Of a stretch of DNA of 64,000 nt, positions 17,250 to 25,899 are shown piece after piece; position 1 is the stretch's first letter, and every line of letters starts with the position of its first letter. The stretch covers positions 1 to 64,000 of the forward strand of contig NZ_VORY01000011.1 of assembly GCF_007997295.1 (NCBI RefSeq), given 5' to 3'. A program made the translations under genes and the position numbers. The notes under the pieces are model-generated. The model saw only the letters and a program-made list of their open reading frames with translations. It was not told where the DNA came from and did no database searches. This stretch comes from Gillisia hiemivivida (GTDB lineage Bacteria > Bacteroidota > Bacteroidia > Flavobacteriales > Flavobacteriaceae).

Positions 17250-17882
17250 TTATTTCTTTTTATAGTTTCCTTCTAATGTTTTTTTGCCAAGAATAGCATA
17301 ATCTATAGCTAAGTCTCCATTCATCGTGAAACCTAACCAATCTAACTCTATTTCCCCATTTCCTTTAGAAGTAATGTTTGCTATGGGTGTGTTTGTGTCG
17401 AATTTAGACCAAGGAATATCTTTTCCTTCAGTATTTTTAGAAGAAGGTGCCACTAAGAAGATGTTAGTTAGATTATTGCTCTCTTTTACCATTCTTGTAT
17501 TAATAAAAATTTTAGATGGGGTTAAACACATTTCAGAATTGGCCGTATAATTAATATTTACACAGTAGCAGGTGCAAGAATTATCTATTTCTTCTCCCGT
17601 TTTTATATAAGTCCCGCTTAGATTAGAATTTTGAATATTCTGCTTAGTTTTGTCTTCGCTTGTAGTTTTTTTGGAAGTTTCAGAATTGCTATTTGAATTT
17701 GAAGCTTCGGTATCTCTAGATGTTTCTTCAGTTTGAGAATACGTGTCAGAGTTTTCCTTTTTCTCCGTTTTCATTTCAGAATTTGTTTTCTCTTTGTCTT
17801 CAGAAACAGATTCTGTATTAGAGTCTTTACATGAAGCAACTAATAGAGTAATTCCTAAAAGGACAACAACGGAGACTTTCAT
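17250..17882 (-). CDS. Ser/Thr/Glu-rich lipoprotein of unknown function, operon partner of msrA
   Basis: 210 residues: lipobox (LLVASC, Cys18), then about 65 residues rich in Ser, Thr, Glu and Lys (a disordered tether). A globular part begins SGTYIKTGEEIDNSCTCYCV and contains a fourth cysteine in NSEMCLTPSK. It is the first gene of a two-gene unit with the MsrA lipoprotein, spaced by 1 bp. I do not recognise the domain. The clustered cysteines (CTCYC) next to a sulfoxide reductase could be redox-active, which is inference. Confidence 0.7.
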   Translation of the reverse strand: MKVSVVVLLGITLLVASCKDSNTESVSEDKEKTNSEMKTEKKENSDTYSQTEETSRDTEASNSNSNSETSKKTTSEDKTKQNIQNSNLSGTYIKTGEEIDNSCTCYCVNINYTANSEMCLTPSKIFINTRMVKESNNLTNIFLVAPSSKNTEGKDIPWSKFDTNTPIANITSKGNGEIELDWLGFTMNGDLAIDYAILGKKTLEGNYKKK

Positions 17883-18038
17883 ATATAGGGGGTGTTTATA
17901 TTATTAATAAAGTTATCTATTTATTTAGGAGTTTGTGTGAAATTGGTGTTAATCAATTTACTCCAAAAAAATAGGGTTTAAAATAATCGCATAATCTGCA
18001 ATTATTCTAAACCCTAGAATTATTTAGAAAAAGTAGCC

Positions 18039-18818
18039 TTAAAACTTAGAAAACATTTTTACCATTTTTTCTTGTTCTTCTTTGGCCAATTCCTCGTCTA
18101 CAAGGATTCTACCACTATGCTCATCTGTAATGATTTTTCTTCGACTTGCAATCTCAACAATAACTTGTGGAGGAATAGTAAAATAAGATCCACCGGAAGC
18201 TCCTCTTTCTACGGGAACTACAGCTAAACCATTTTTTACATTATTTCTAATTCTTTTGTAAGCAGTAATAAGTCTGTCTTCAATTTGAGTTTCGAAATCA
18301 TTAGATTTTTTTGTTAGCATGTCTTCCTCTTTTTGAGTTTCGGCTAAAATTTCATCTAATTCTCCCTTTTTGTGCACTAGGTGTTTTTGACGATCTTCCA
18401 ATTTCTCTCTGGTCTGCCCAATAACTTCCTTTTTATGCTCTATAGAAGCTCTATATTCTTTGATGTGCTTTTCTGCAAGTTCTATTTCAAGTTCTTGAAA
18501 TTCTACTTCCTTACTAAGCGCATTGAATTCACGGTTATTACGGACGTTTTTCTGTTGCTCGGCATATTTTTTAATAGATGCTTTTGCGTCCTCGATAAGG
18601 ATCTTTTTAGTTTTGATATCGTTATCAATAACCTCTAGATCTGTATCATGCTTTTGTATACGTGTATTTAATCCGGCTACTTCATCTTCTAAATCTTCTA
18701 CCTCTAAAGGAAGTTCACCACGTACATTTCTAATTTCATCTATTCTAGAGTCAATTAACTGAAGATCGTACAATGCTCTTAACTTCTCTTCTACAGTAAC
18801 CTCGGTTTTCTTTGCCAT
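18039..18818 (-). CDS. CdsZ-like (DUF164) coiled-coil protein with a degenerate zinc ribbon
   Basis: 259 residues. Positions 10-180 form a long antiparallel coiled coil. The C-terminal part keeps the shape of the C4 zinc-ribbon domain (ERGASGGSYFTIPPQV, then IITDEHSGRILVDEE). The four metal cysteines expected in GACGGC and CEYCGRI are Ser, Ser, Asp and Ser, so zinc binding is lost. Only 2 bp separate its start from the stop of the Nif3-like gene, a pairing common in bacteria. The cellular role is not established; nucleic-acid binding has been suggested for the family. Confidence 0.85.
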   Translation of the reverse strand: MAKKTEVTVEEKLRALYDLQLIDSRIDEIRNVRGELPLEVEDLEDEVAGLNTRIQKHDTDLEVIDNDIKTKKILIEDAKASIKKYAEQQKNVRNNREFNALSKEVEFQELEIELAEKHIKEYRASIEHKKEVIGQTREKLEDRQKHLVHKKGELDEILAETQKEEDMLTKKSNDFETQIEDRLITAYKRIRNNVKNGLAVVPVERGASGGSYFTIPPQVIVEIASRRKIITDEHSGRILVDEELAKEEQEKMVKMFSKF

Positions 18819-18820
18819 AT

Positions 18821-19915
18821 TTAATAATACTTGATGGGATTCGTTTTTGTATTCGCTAAAATAATCGCAAAATTACTAATTTTTTTACTAAGATACGAAT
18901 GTAATAGGTTTTTTGTGTATCGTTCACTTTCATAGTGACCAATGTCTGCAACCACTAGTTTTTGTTCGGCTCTGTAGTAATCGTGATACTTAAGATCTGC
19001 CGTTATAAAGAAGTCTACACCTGCACTTTTTGCAGCATCTATCGCAGAACTTCCACTTCCGCCAAGGACTGCTATTTTCTTTACCTTCTTTTCTAATAAT
19101 TTGGAATGTCTTATCCCATCTGCTTTAAATGTTTTCTTCACTAAAGAAAGGAATTCAACTTCTTCAATTGCCTCAGGGAGTTCCCCAATCATTCCCATTC
19201 CCATTTGCTGATGTGAATTATCTAAAGTGATTAGTTCATAAGCTACCTCTTCATAAGGATGGTTTTTGAAAAGTGCTTTTAAGATCCTACTTTCTAAATG
19301 CTTCGGAAAAATTACTCCTATCTGAATTTCTTCTTCAAAATGAATTTCATTCTTATTTCCTATAGTGGGATTAGAAACCAAATTAGGTTTAAAACTTCCT
19401 GTACCAGAAATATTGAAGCTACATTCGTCATAATTCCCAATAGCTCCAGCACCAGCTTCAAATAATTTCTTTCTTAACTCATCTGCTTGCTCTTTTGGAA
19501 CATAGGTAGTGAGCTTTTTAATAACTCCATTCTTCGGAATTAATATTTTGGTGTTTTGAAGCCCAAGCTTGTCGCACATGATCTTATTTACTCCCAAATG
19601 ATGATTATCTAGTGCAGTATGTATGGCATAGATAGCAATGTCATTCTTTATTGCTTTAATAACTGCACGTTCTATATAGTTTTTTCCATTCAGCTTTTTA
19701 AGTCCAGAAAAAATTATAGGATGAAAACTTACTATTAAGTTACAATTCTTAGCTATTGCTTCTTCTACCACTTCCTCTAAAGTGTCATGAGTTACCAAAA
19801 CACCTTTTAGAGCTGTCGTTGCATCTCCCACCAATAAACCTACATTATCAAAATCCTCGGCGGTGGCGATGGGAGCAAAATCTTCTAAGTGTTTTATAAC
19901 CTCTGCAATAATCAT
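18821..19915 (-). CDS. Nif3-like dinuclear metal centre hexameric protein
   Basis: 364 residues, the long form of the Nif3/YqfO family. The N-terminal half carries DNVGLLVGD and VSFHPIIFSGLKKL. A middle insertion (about 125-230, KLTTYVPKEQADELRKKLFE) resembles the PII-like domain of YqfO. The C-terminal half has GGSGSSAIDAAKSAGVDFF, TADLKYHDYYRAE and DIGHYESER, whose His and Glu residues bind metal. Family members are often called GTP cyclohydrolase 1 type 2 without firm proof. It is divergent from lpxK with overlapping promoter boxes in a 45-bp gap. Confidence 0.88.
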   Translation of the reverse strand: MIIAEVIKHLEDFAPIATAEDFDNVGLLVGDATTALKGVLVTHDTLEEVVEEAIAKNCNLIVSFHPIIFSGLKKLNGKNYIERAVIKAIKNDIAIYAIHTALDNHHLGVNKIMCDKLGLQNTKILIPKNGVIKKLTTYVPKEQADELRKKLFEAGAGAIGNYDECSFNISGTGSFKPNLVSNPTIGNKNEIHFEEEIQIGVIFPKHLESRILKALFKNHPYEEVAYELITLDNSHQQMGMGMIGELPEAIEEVEFLSLVKKTFKADGIRHSKLLEKKVKKIAVLGGSGSSAIDAAKSAGVDFFITADLKYHDYYRAEQKLVVADIGHYESERYTKNLLHSYLSKKISNFAIILANTKTNPIKYY

Positions 19916-19932
19916 CTTCTACTATTTTAATT

Positions 19933-19940
19933 CAAATATA
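19933..19940 (-). promoter_or_regulatory. -7 box (TATATTTG) for the Nif3-like gene
   Basis: TATATTTG on the minus strand fits TAnnTTTG and lies 17 bases before the ATG at 19915. A near match for the opposite gene (TACTTTCG, 19948-19955) lies on the plus strand 5 bases before lpxK, so the divergent promoters overlap within 45 bp. Confidence 0.4.
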
Positions 19941-19960
19941 AATATTATACTTTCGCTAAG

Positions 19961-20968
19961 ATGAGTATCCTAAGAAAATTCCTTTTTCCCTTCGCCTTAA
20001 TGTACGGTCTAGTCATGTTGATTAGGAATTTGCTGTATGACCTAAAGGTATTTAAAGCTATGTCTTATTCTTTTCCTGTGATTTGTGTGGGAAATTTAAG
20101 TGTTGGAGGAACGGGAAAAACTCCTATGATAGAATATTTATTAGAGCTTTTACTTCCAGATAATAAGGTAGCGACATTAAGCAGAGGCTATGGAAGAAAA
20201 ACCAAAGGTTTTAAATTGGTTTCTATAGCTGATAGCGCTACTAATGTTGGAGATGAGCCCCTTCAGTTTAAAAATAAGTTTAGGGATGCAATTGTTGCTG
20301 TAGATGAGAATAGAAGACGGGGGATAGCTAAGCTCCGGGAGAAGCATAATCCAGATCTTATATTATTAGATGATGCATTACAACATAGAAAAGTGAAAGC
20401 AGGTTTAAATATTTTGCTTACCAAATATGACGATCTATACCAAGACGATTTTATGTTACCAACTGGTAATTTAAGAGAGCCTGTAGTAGGTGCAGGAAGA
20501 GCAAAAATTATAGTAGTCACAAAATGCCCATATAATATAAGCATAGAGAAGCAAGAAAGCATTAGAAGCCAATTAAAACTGAGAAACTATCAGCAGTTAT
20601 TTTTTAGTTATATAAGTTATAATGACTATGTTTTTAATGGAACTAAGGAAATAGGGCTTCAAGAATTAATTGATAAGGAAATAACATTGGTAACGGGAAT
20701 TGCGAATCCAGATTCTTTATGTGAATATTTAAATGCTTCTATGATTTCTTTTCAGCATTTGAAATTTCCCGATCATCATAATTTTTCTTCAGAAGAAATA
20801 AAAAAAATCGCTCAATCCAAGCTGGTTATTACTACAGAAAAGGATTTTATGAGATTAAAGGGGGACGTAGGGTTAGAGCGACTGTTCTATTTACCTATTA
20901 AAATGAAATTTATTCAGAATACTGATAGCTTTAATAAAGCGATAAAAAGCTTTATTTTAAATGCCTAA
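19961..20968 (+). CDS. lpxK: Tetraacyldisaccharide 4'-kinase
   Basis: Phosphorylates the 4' position of the lipid A disaccharide at the inner membrane. 335 residues. An N-terminal hydrophobic helix (about 8-25) precedes the Walker A motif in GNLSVGGTGKTPM (residues 44-56). TLSRGYGRKTKGF, GDEPLQF and LLDDALQHRKV are diagnostic of LpxK. A terminator follows at 20974. Its presence shows a lipid A-bearing outer membrane. It is transcribed as a single gene. Confidence 0.94.
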   Translation: MSILRKFLFPFALMYGLVMLIRNLLYDLKVFKAMSYSFPVICVGNLSVGGTGKTPMIEYLLELLLPDNKVATLSRGYGRKTKGFKLVSIADSATNVGDEPLQFKNKFRDAIVAVDENRRRGIAKLREKHNPDLILLDDALQHRKVKAGLNILLTKYDDLYQDDFMLPTGNLREPVVGAGRAKIIVVTKCPYNISIEKQESIRSQLKLRNYQQLFFSYISYNDYVFNGTKEIGLQELIDKEITLVTGIANPDSLCEYLNASMISFQHLKFPDHHNFSSEEIKKIAQSKLVITTEKDFMRLKGDVGLERLFYLPIKMKFIQNTDSFNKAIKSFILNA

Positions 20969-20973
20969 ATGAA

Positions 20974-21005
20974 AAATGAGATGCACGATGCATCTCATTT
21001 TTTCT
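20974..21005 (+). terminator. Terminator after lpxK
   Basis: AAATGAGATGCA and TGCATCTCATTT pair over 12 bp with a CGA loop and are followed by TTTTC, starting 6 bp after the lpxK stop. Confidence 0.9.
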
Positions 21006-21078
21006 ATTTGGCTAATTCAAACTATATATCTTTTATATACTTCTACTAAACCTATATATTCAAACTGCATGCCAAGAT

Positions 21079-23316
21079 TTAAACAGTAACTTTTCTTTTA
21101 GATAAGTGGAAATTTATTTTAGCGAAAAACTCCTCTGTTTTATAAGGTTTGGGAATAATATCTGTAAACCCATTTAAATAAAATTCATCTAAATTTTCAT
21201 CTAAGGTTACCGCTGTTAAAGCTACAATTGGAATTTTATCATCGAATTCACGAATTAAAACAGTCGCTTCTATTCCACTAATTCCAGGCATATGAATGTC
21301 CATAAGAATAAGATCAAAATAGTTGTTTGAGGCCTTTTCTACAGCAATAGTACCATTATCTGCTAAATCGCAAATAACATTATGTTTTTCTAAGATTTTC
21401 CGTGTAATCATTTGGTTGATCTTATTGTCCTCAACAATCAAGATCTTTTTATTGTGCATTATATCGTTGGTCAAGGGCGCTATTTTCGCTAGCTGAGATA
21501 CAGCTACACCTTCTGCTTGCTCGAATGCTTCAAATTTTAAGTCGAAGCTAAATGTAGAACCCTTTCCAAATTCGCTATCTAAATAGATCTCACTATTCAT
21601 TAAGTTTAGTAAATTCTTTACAATAGACAAACCTAATCCAGTCCCTCCGAATTTTCTGTTTATTTGAAGTGAACCTTGCGTGAAGTTCTCAAAAATAGAG
21701 GATTGTTTTTCCTTAGATATTCCTTCGCCTGTATCCTTTATTTCAAAATGTAGGAATACTGATTGACCTACTTGATTTACCCTGTTTACATTTATCCAGA
21801 TATCACCTTCCTCTGTAAACTTTATGGAGTTACCAATTAGATTAATAAGGATCTGAGAGATTTTAAGTGGATCTCCTTTTAGCTTTTTAGGTATGTCAGG
21901 ATCAAAATAATAGTGCAATTTTGTTTTCTTGTCATCAGCAGAATTTTTGAGAGCTACCAATACATCCGAAATTCGTTTTTCTAAATTGAAAGAAGTATCT
22001 AGAACTTCTACTTTTTTAGCTTCAAGCTTATTAAGATCGAGAATATTATTAATAAGAGAAAGTAAATATTCCCCTGAAAATTTCAGAGAATTTAAATGTT
22101 CCTTCTGATTTTCGGTTGGGCTTTCTTCCAATAATAAATGGGTAAGTCCAGTAACTGCATATAAAGGTGTCCTTAACTCGTGTGTAATGGTGGAAAGGAA
22201 TTGTGCCTTTGCTAATGATGCTTTTTCTGCATTTTCCTTGGCAAGAGTTAATTCATCATTTTTCTTTTGTAAAAGATCGTTAGCTCTGGCTCTTAAGTTA
22301 TTGTTTTTATATAGAGATAAGGTGAGTAAAGATAATATGGTTATAAGAGCAACACTTAGGATAGTGGTTAGCTTATTTACCTTTAAAGATTTTTCTTGCT
22401 CTGCATTTTGTTCGGTCAGTTCTGCCATATTGGTTCGCATGGCATCTACCCCATATCTGGTATTGGCATCAACTGCCAATGCTTCTTTACTAATATCGAA
22501 AATAGAATCCCTTACATTATTACTCAGCTTAAGATAACTTAAGGATTGGCTGTATTTTCTTTGCTCTTCCTTTATCTGGCTTAACAAATCATAAGAATAC
22601 ATCACCATTCCTCCTAAATTGTTCTCCTTTGCAATTTCATTAGATTTTAAAGCTTCTAGTTCAGCTTGGTTGATTTCCTCTAATAATAAATAATTTCTTG
22701 CCCTATAATAGTATAATCTGGAAAGTTCATAATTGTTGTCACTATCCTTTAAATATACTTTTGCATTATTCAAATAGGTTAATGCTAGGTTTAAGTTTTC
22801 TTTGGATTGGCTAATTCCTAGAGTGATCATGGCTCGATTGAGTTCAACGATACCTAGAAATTCAATTTGATTCTTTTCTTCATAATATTCCTGAGCTAAG
22901 TTCAAATATTTTATTGCTCTTTCTGGTGCGTTCGCAGAATTAAAAAGTTTAGCATAGGTTAAGTAACTATAAGCAAGACCTTCTTTATCGTCCATTTCTA
23001 ATTGGATAGAAATTGCTCTTTCTAGTTCTATGATCGCTTTTGGAATATCATGGCGAATATATAGTAATTGGGAAAGTATGCTACTGGATAGTGCAATAGA
23101 TTTCTTATTGTCTATTTGGTTAGAAAGTTCTAAGGCAGTGTCTAATTGCTGATGAGCCTTCTCAAAATTCAGAACATTAATAGAAATTTCGGCTTTTCCT
23201 AATAATTCAATAATCTTAGTGTTTATTTCATCTATTTCTAACTCACTTTTTTCTTGAAAAGCAAACGTTGAATTAAAACAAAAAAGGCTAACAATTAAAA
23301 ATAATAATTTCCTCAT
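21079..23316 (-). CDS. TPR-containing hybrid histidine kinase / response regulator
   Basis: 745 residues. Signal peptide (1-20), periplasmic TPR-type helical repeats (about 35-290) and a membrane segment (about 317-336). A dimerisation/phosphoacceptor domain with His379 in ITHELRTPLY follows, then an ATPase domain (INLIGNSIKF; DTGEGIS; GGTGLGLSIV). It ends in a receiver domain (624-740) with Asp673 in LILMDIHMPG and the invariant lysine in PKPYK. Signal is presumably sensed or relayed by the TPR part. No separate DNA-binding regulator is adjacent, so the output partner is unknown. It starts 38 bp after gap. Confidence 0.92.
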   Translation of the reverse strand: MRKLLFLIVSLFCFNSTFAFQEKSELEIDEINTKIIELLGKAEISINVLNFEKAHQQLDTALELSNQIDNKKSIALSSSILSQLLYIRHDIPKAIIELERAISIQLEMDDKEGLAYSYLTYAKLFNSANAPERAIKYLNLAQEYYEEKNQIEFLGIVELNRAMITLGISQSKENLNLALTYLNNAKVYLKDSDNNYELSRLYYYRARNYLLLEEINQAELEALKSNEIAKENNLGGMVMYSYDLLSQIKEEQRKYSQSLSYLKLSNNVRDSIFDISKEALAVDANTRYGVDAMRTNMAELTEQNAEQEKSLKVNKLTTILSVALITILSLLTLSLYKNNNLRARANDLLQKKNDELTLAKENAEKASLAKAQFLSTITHELRTPLYAVTGLTHLLLEESPTENQKEHLNSLKFSGEYLLSLINNILDLNKLEAKKVEVLDTSFNLEKRISDVLVALKNSADDKKTKLHYYFDPDIPKKLKGDPLKISQILINLIGNSIKFTEEGDIWINVNRVNQVGQSVFLHFEIKDTGEGISKEKQSSIFENFTQGSLQINRKFGGTGLGLSIVKNLLNLMNSEIYLDSEFGKGSTFSFDLKFEAFEQAEGVAVSQLAKIAPLTNDIMHNKKILIVEDNKINQMITRKILEKHNVICDLADNGTIAVEKASNNYFDLILMDIHMPGISGIEATVLIREFDDKIPIVALTAVTLDENLDEFYLNGFTDIIPKPYKTEEFFAKINFHLSKRKVTV

Positions 23317-23353
23317 TGGGGCAATGGCTGGTACTTAATGATGATAAATATAG

Positions 23354-24361
23354 TTATTTCTTTGCGACGAATGAAATTAAATCTTTCAACCGGCTCGAGT
23401 ACCCAATTTCATTGTCGTACCAACCAATCAATTTAATTAATCCTCCTCCAATTACAGAAGTCATTCCTGAATCAAAAACACATGAATGTGAATCGCCAAT
23501 TATATCTATAGAAACTATAGGCTCATCAGTATAGCTCAGTATTCCTTTTAAATAGGTTTCTGATGCATTTTTGAAAACAGCATTTATTTCTTCTATCGTT
23601 GTATTTGTGGAAATATTAATGGTCATGTCTGTTAATGAACCATTTGGTACTGGTACTCTTATACCGCATCCACCAATCACATCTTTAAATTCAGGGAATA
23701 TCTTAGTAAGTGCTTTGGCTGCACCAGTGGTTGTGGGAATAATAGACTGAGTCGCAGCTCTAGCTCTTCTTAGATCGCGATGGGGCTTATCATGTAAATT
23801 TTGATCTGAAGTGTAGGAGTGTATGGTTGAAATATATGCTTGTTCTATTCCGAAATTCTTCCGAATCACATCTAACATTGGAGCAGCATTATTAGTAGTG
23901 CATGAGGCGTTGGAAATTATTTGCTCAGTTCCGTCTAAAATATCCTCATTTACTCCTAATACCACCATCTTAATAGTATCGTCATCTGGTGGAACCGAAA
24001 GAATTACTTTTTCTACACCTTTTTGTAAATGAAATTGTAAATCTTCCTGTTTTTTGTATTTCCCTGATGCTTCAATTACAATATTTACTTGGTATTTGCT
24101 CCAGTTAATATCTTTTGGATGAAGATGCTTCAGGACAGGAATTTCCTTATTATTTATTAAAATTTTGGAATCTTCATGCTCAATTTCAGCCTTGATCCGG
24201 CCATGAATACTATCGTATTTTAGTAGATGGGCTAAAGTGGCAGCATCTGCGATATCATTAATTGCAACAACTTCAATTCTGGGGTGATCAATTAAAAGTC
24301 TAAATAAATTACGACCTATACGGCCAAAGCCATTAATTCCAATTTTAATTTTTTCTGACAT
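23354..24361 (-). CDS. gap: Glyceraldehyde-3-phosphate dehydrogenase, type I
   Basis: 335 residues of the NAD-dependent GAPDH family. The Rossmann motif is INGFGRIGRNLF, with the NAD-selective aspartate in VVAINDIADA. The catalytic cysteine is Cys154 in SNASCTTNN, and WYDNEIGYS is near the C-terminus. Glyoxylate-free central metabolism role: it links triose phosphate to 1,3-bisphosphoglycerate. It follows lipA by 19 bp, an unusual neighbour, and precedes a histidine kinase. Flavobacteria often carry more than one gap gene, so whether this is the main glycolytic copy is open. Confidence 0.92.
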   Translation of the reverse strand: MSEKIKIGINGFGRIGRNLFRLLIDHPRIEVVAINDIADAATLAHLLKYDSIHGRIKAEIEHEDSKILINNKEIPVLKHLHPKDINWSKYQVNIVIEASGKYKKQEDLQFHLQKGVEKVILSVPPDDDTIKMVVLGVNEDILDGTEQIISNASCTTNNAAPMLDVIRKNFGIEQAYISTIHSYTSDQNLHDKPHRDLRRARAATQSIIPTTTGAAKALTKIFPEFKDVIGGCGIRVPVPNGSLTDMTINISTNTTIEEINAVFKNASETYLKGILSYTDEPIVSIDIIGDSHSCVFDSGMTSVIGGGLIKLIGWYDNEIGYSSRLKDLISFVAKK

Positions 24362-24380
24362 TCTATTTTAAGAAATGAGA

Positions 24381-25253
24381 TTAAGTTAAGTGTTTTTGAG
24401 CTTTGTAAGAAGATCTCACTAATGCTCCACTTTCAACATGGCGGAAACCTAATTCCAAACCTATAGTTTCATATTTCTTAAATTGATCTGGAGTAATAAA
24501 TTGCTTAACAGGTAAATGTTTTTTGCTAGGCTGTAAATATTGACCAATGGTTACGATATCTAAATTTACACTCCTAAGATCTTTAAGTGTCTGTATTACT
24601 TCATCTTCTTGTTCCCCTAATCCTAACATGATTCCAGATTTGGTTCTGGCAATACCCTGATCTTTTAAATATTTTAAAACCTGTAAGCTGCGTTCATATT
24701 TTGCCTGAATTCTAACTTCTCTTGATAGTCTCTTTACCGTTTCCATGTTATGGGAAACCACTTCAGGTTTTACAGCAATAATCCTATCTATATTTCTCTC
24801 ATTTCCTTGAAAATCTGGAATAAGGGTTTCCAAAGTTGTTTCAGGATTCATTCGTCTTATTGCTTTAACAGTTTCTGCCCAAACAATAGAACCCATATCT
24901 TTAATATCGTCTCTATCTACACTGGTAATTACAGCATGCTTAATTTTCATAAGCTTTATAGATCTTGCAACTTTTTCAGGTTCATCCCAGTCTATAGTAT
25001 CTGGTCTTCCTGTTTTTACTCCACAAAATCCGCATGATCTTGTACATACGTTTCCTAAGATCATAAATGTAGCAGTTCCTTCACTCCAACATTCACCCAT
25101 ATTGGGACAACTACCAGAAGTACAAATAGTATGCAGGTCGTATTTTTCTACAAGTCCTCTAAGTTCTGTGTATTTTTTTCCGGTTGGAAGCTTTACGCGT
25201 AACCATTTTGGTTTCGGAGTGCGTTTTGGGGTAGTTAAAGTCTCTGTTGTCAT
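24381..25253 (-). CDS. lipA: Lipoyl synthase
   Basis: Radical SAM enzyme that inserts sulfur atoms at C6 and C8 of protein-bound octanoate. 290 residues with both iron-sulfur motifs: [12 protein letters not shown] (auxiliary cluster, CxxxxCxxxxxC) and CTRSCGFC (radical SAM CxxxCxxC). The C-terminal RSSYKA contains the conserved Arg-Ser-Ser of lipoyl synthases. It heads a minus-strand run lipA-gap-histidine kinase. A TATCTTTG box lies 18 bases before the start. Confidence 0.95.
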   Translation of the reverse strand: MTTETLTTPKRTPKPKWLRVKLPTGKKYTELRGLVEKYDLHTICTSGSCPNMGECWSEGTATFMILGNVCTRSCGFCGVKTGRPDTIDWDEPEKVARSIKLMKIKHAVITSVDRDDIKDMGSIVWAETVKAIRRMNPETTLETLIPDFQGNERNIDRIIAVKPEVVSHNMETVKRLSREVRIQAKYERSLQVLKYLKDQGIARTKSGIMLGLGEQEDEVIQTLKDLRSVNLDIVTIGQYLQPSKKHLPVKQFITPDQFKKYETIGLELGFRHVESGALVRSSYKAQKHLT

Positions 25254-25270
25254 ATCAAAAATCTATAGTT

Positions 25271-25278
25271 CAAAGATA
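25271..25278 (-). promoter_or_regulatory. -7 box (TATCTTTG) for lipA
   Basis: TATCTTTG on the minus strand fits the Bacteroidota TAnnTTTG consensus, 17 bases before the lipA ATG. No strong TTG -33 element was found at the expected distance. Confidence 0.5.
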
Positions 25279-25329
25279 CAATAATATGATGAATTGGGTA
25301 ACTTGAATAGAATAGTCTTAAAAGTAGAA

Positions 25330-25899
25330 TTAAGCTTTATGTGATTCTATTATTTGAGCGAGCAATTTTTTAGCACGTAAGAGTTTTACTTTTATATTAC
25401 TCATAGGTTCCTCAAGGTGGGACGCGATCTCTTTATAAGATTTTTCCTGAAAATATCTAAGATTGATAACTTCTTGATACGTTGGTTTTAACTTTTTAAT
25501 ATCACTTAATAGTTGAGCTAAATGTTGTTCGTTTATTAAAATGTCTTCCATGGATGGTGTTTCGTCCATAATTTCATGAACATATTCCATATTGGTGTCT
25601 GAAGTATTAGCTCTAATAGAAGCTTTCTCTTTTCTTAAAAGATCTATATGGATGTTCTTGGAAATAGTGATAAGCCAAGTTTTAAAAACATAATTGTCAT
25701 TAAAACTATTTAGTTTGTCAAAAGCCTTAGAAAAGGTTTGGATGGTAATATCCTCTGCATCTGCTTCGTTTCTTATTCTTTTTAATTGAAAACTATAAAC
25801 TTCCACCCAAAATTTATCCAGCAAATATTTATAAGCTGCCTGATCTCCTTTTTTAGCTTTTTCAATTTCCTTTAAAAGAACTTCGCTATTTATTTCCAA
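25330..25899 (-). CDS. ECF-type RNA polymerase sigma factor
   Basis: 189 residues with sigma region 2 (about 20-90: ADAEDITIQTFSKAFDKL, then FKTWLITISKNIHIDLLRK) and region 4 (about 125-180: YQEVINLRYFQEKSYKEIA, then SNIKVKLLRAKKLL). It overlaps the end of the glycosyltransferase gene by 10 bp, so the two are co-translated. No anti-sigma factor gene is adjacent, which is unusual for this class. Regulon unknown. Confidence 0.9.
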   Translation of the reverse strand: MEINSEVLLKEIEKAKKGDQAAYKYLLDKFWVEVYSFQLKRIRNEADAEDITIQTFSKAFDKLNSFNDNYVFKTWLITISKNIHIDLLRKEKASIRANTSDTNMEYVHEIMDETPSMEDILINEQHLAQLLSDIKKLKPTYQEVINLRYFQEKSYKEIASHLEEPMSNIKVKLLRAKKLLAQIIESHKA

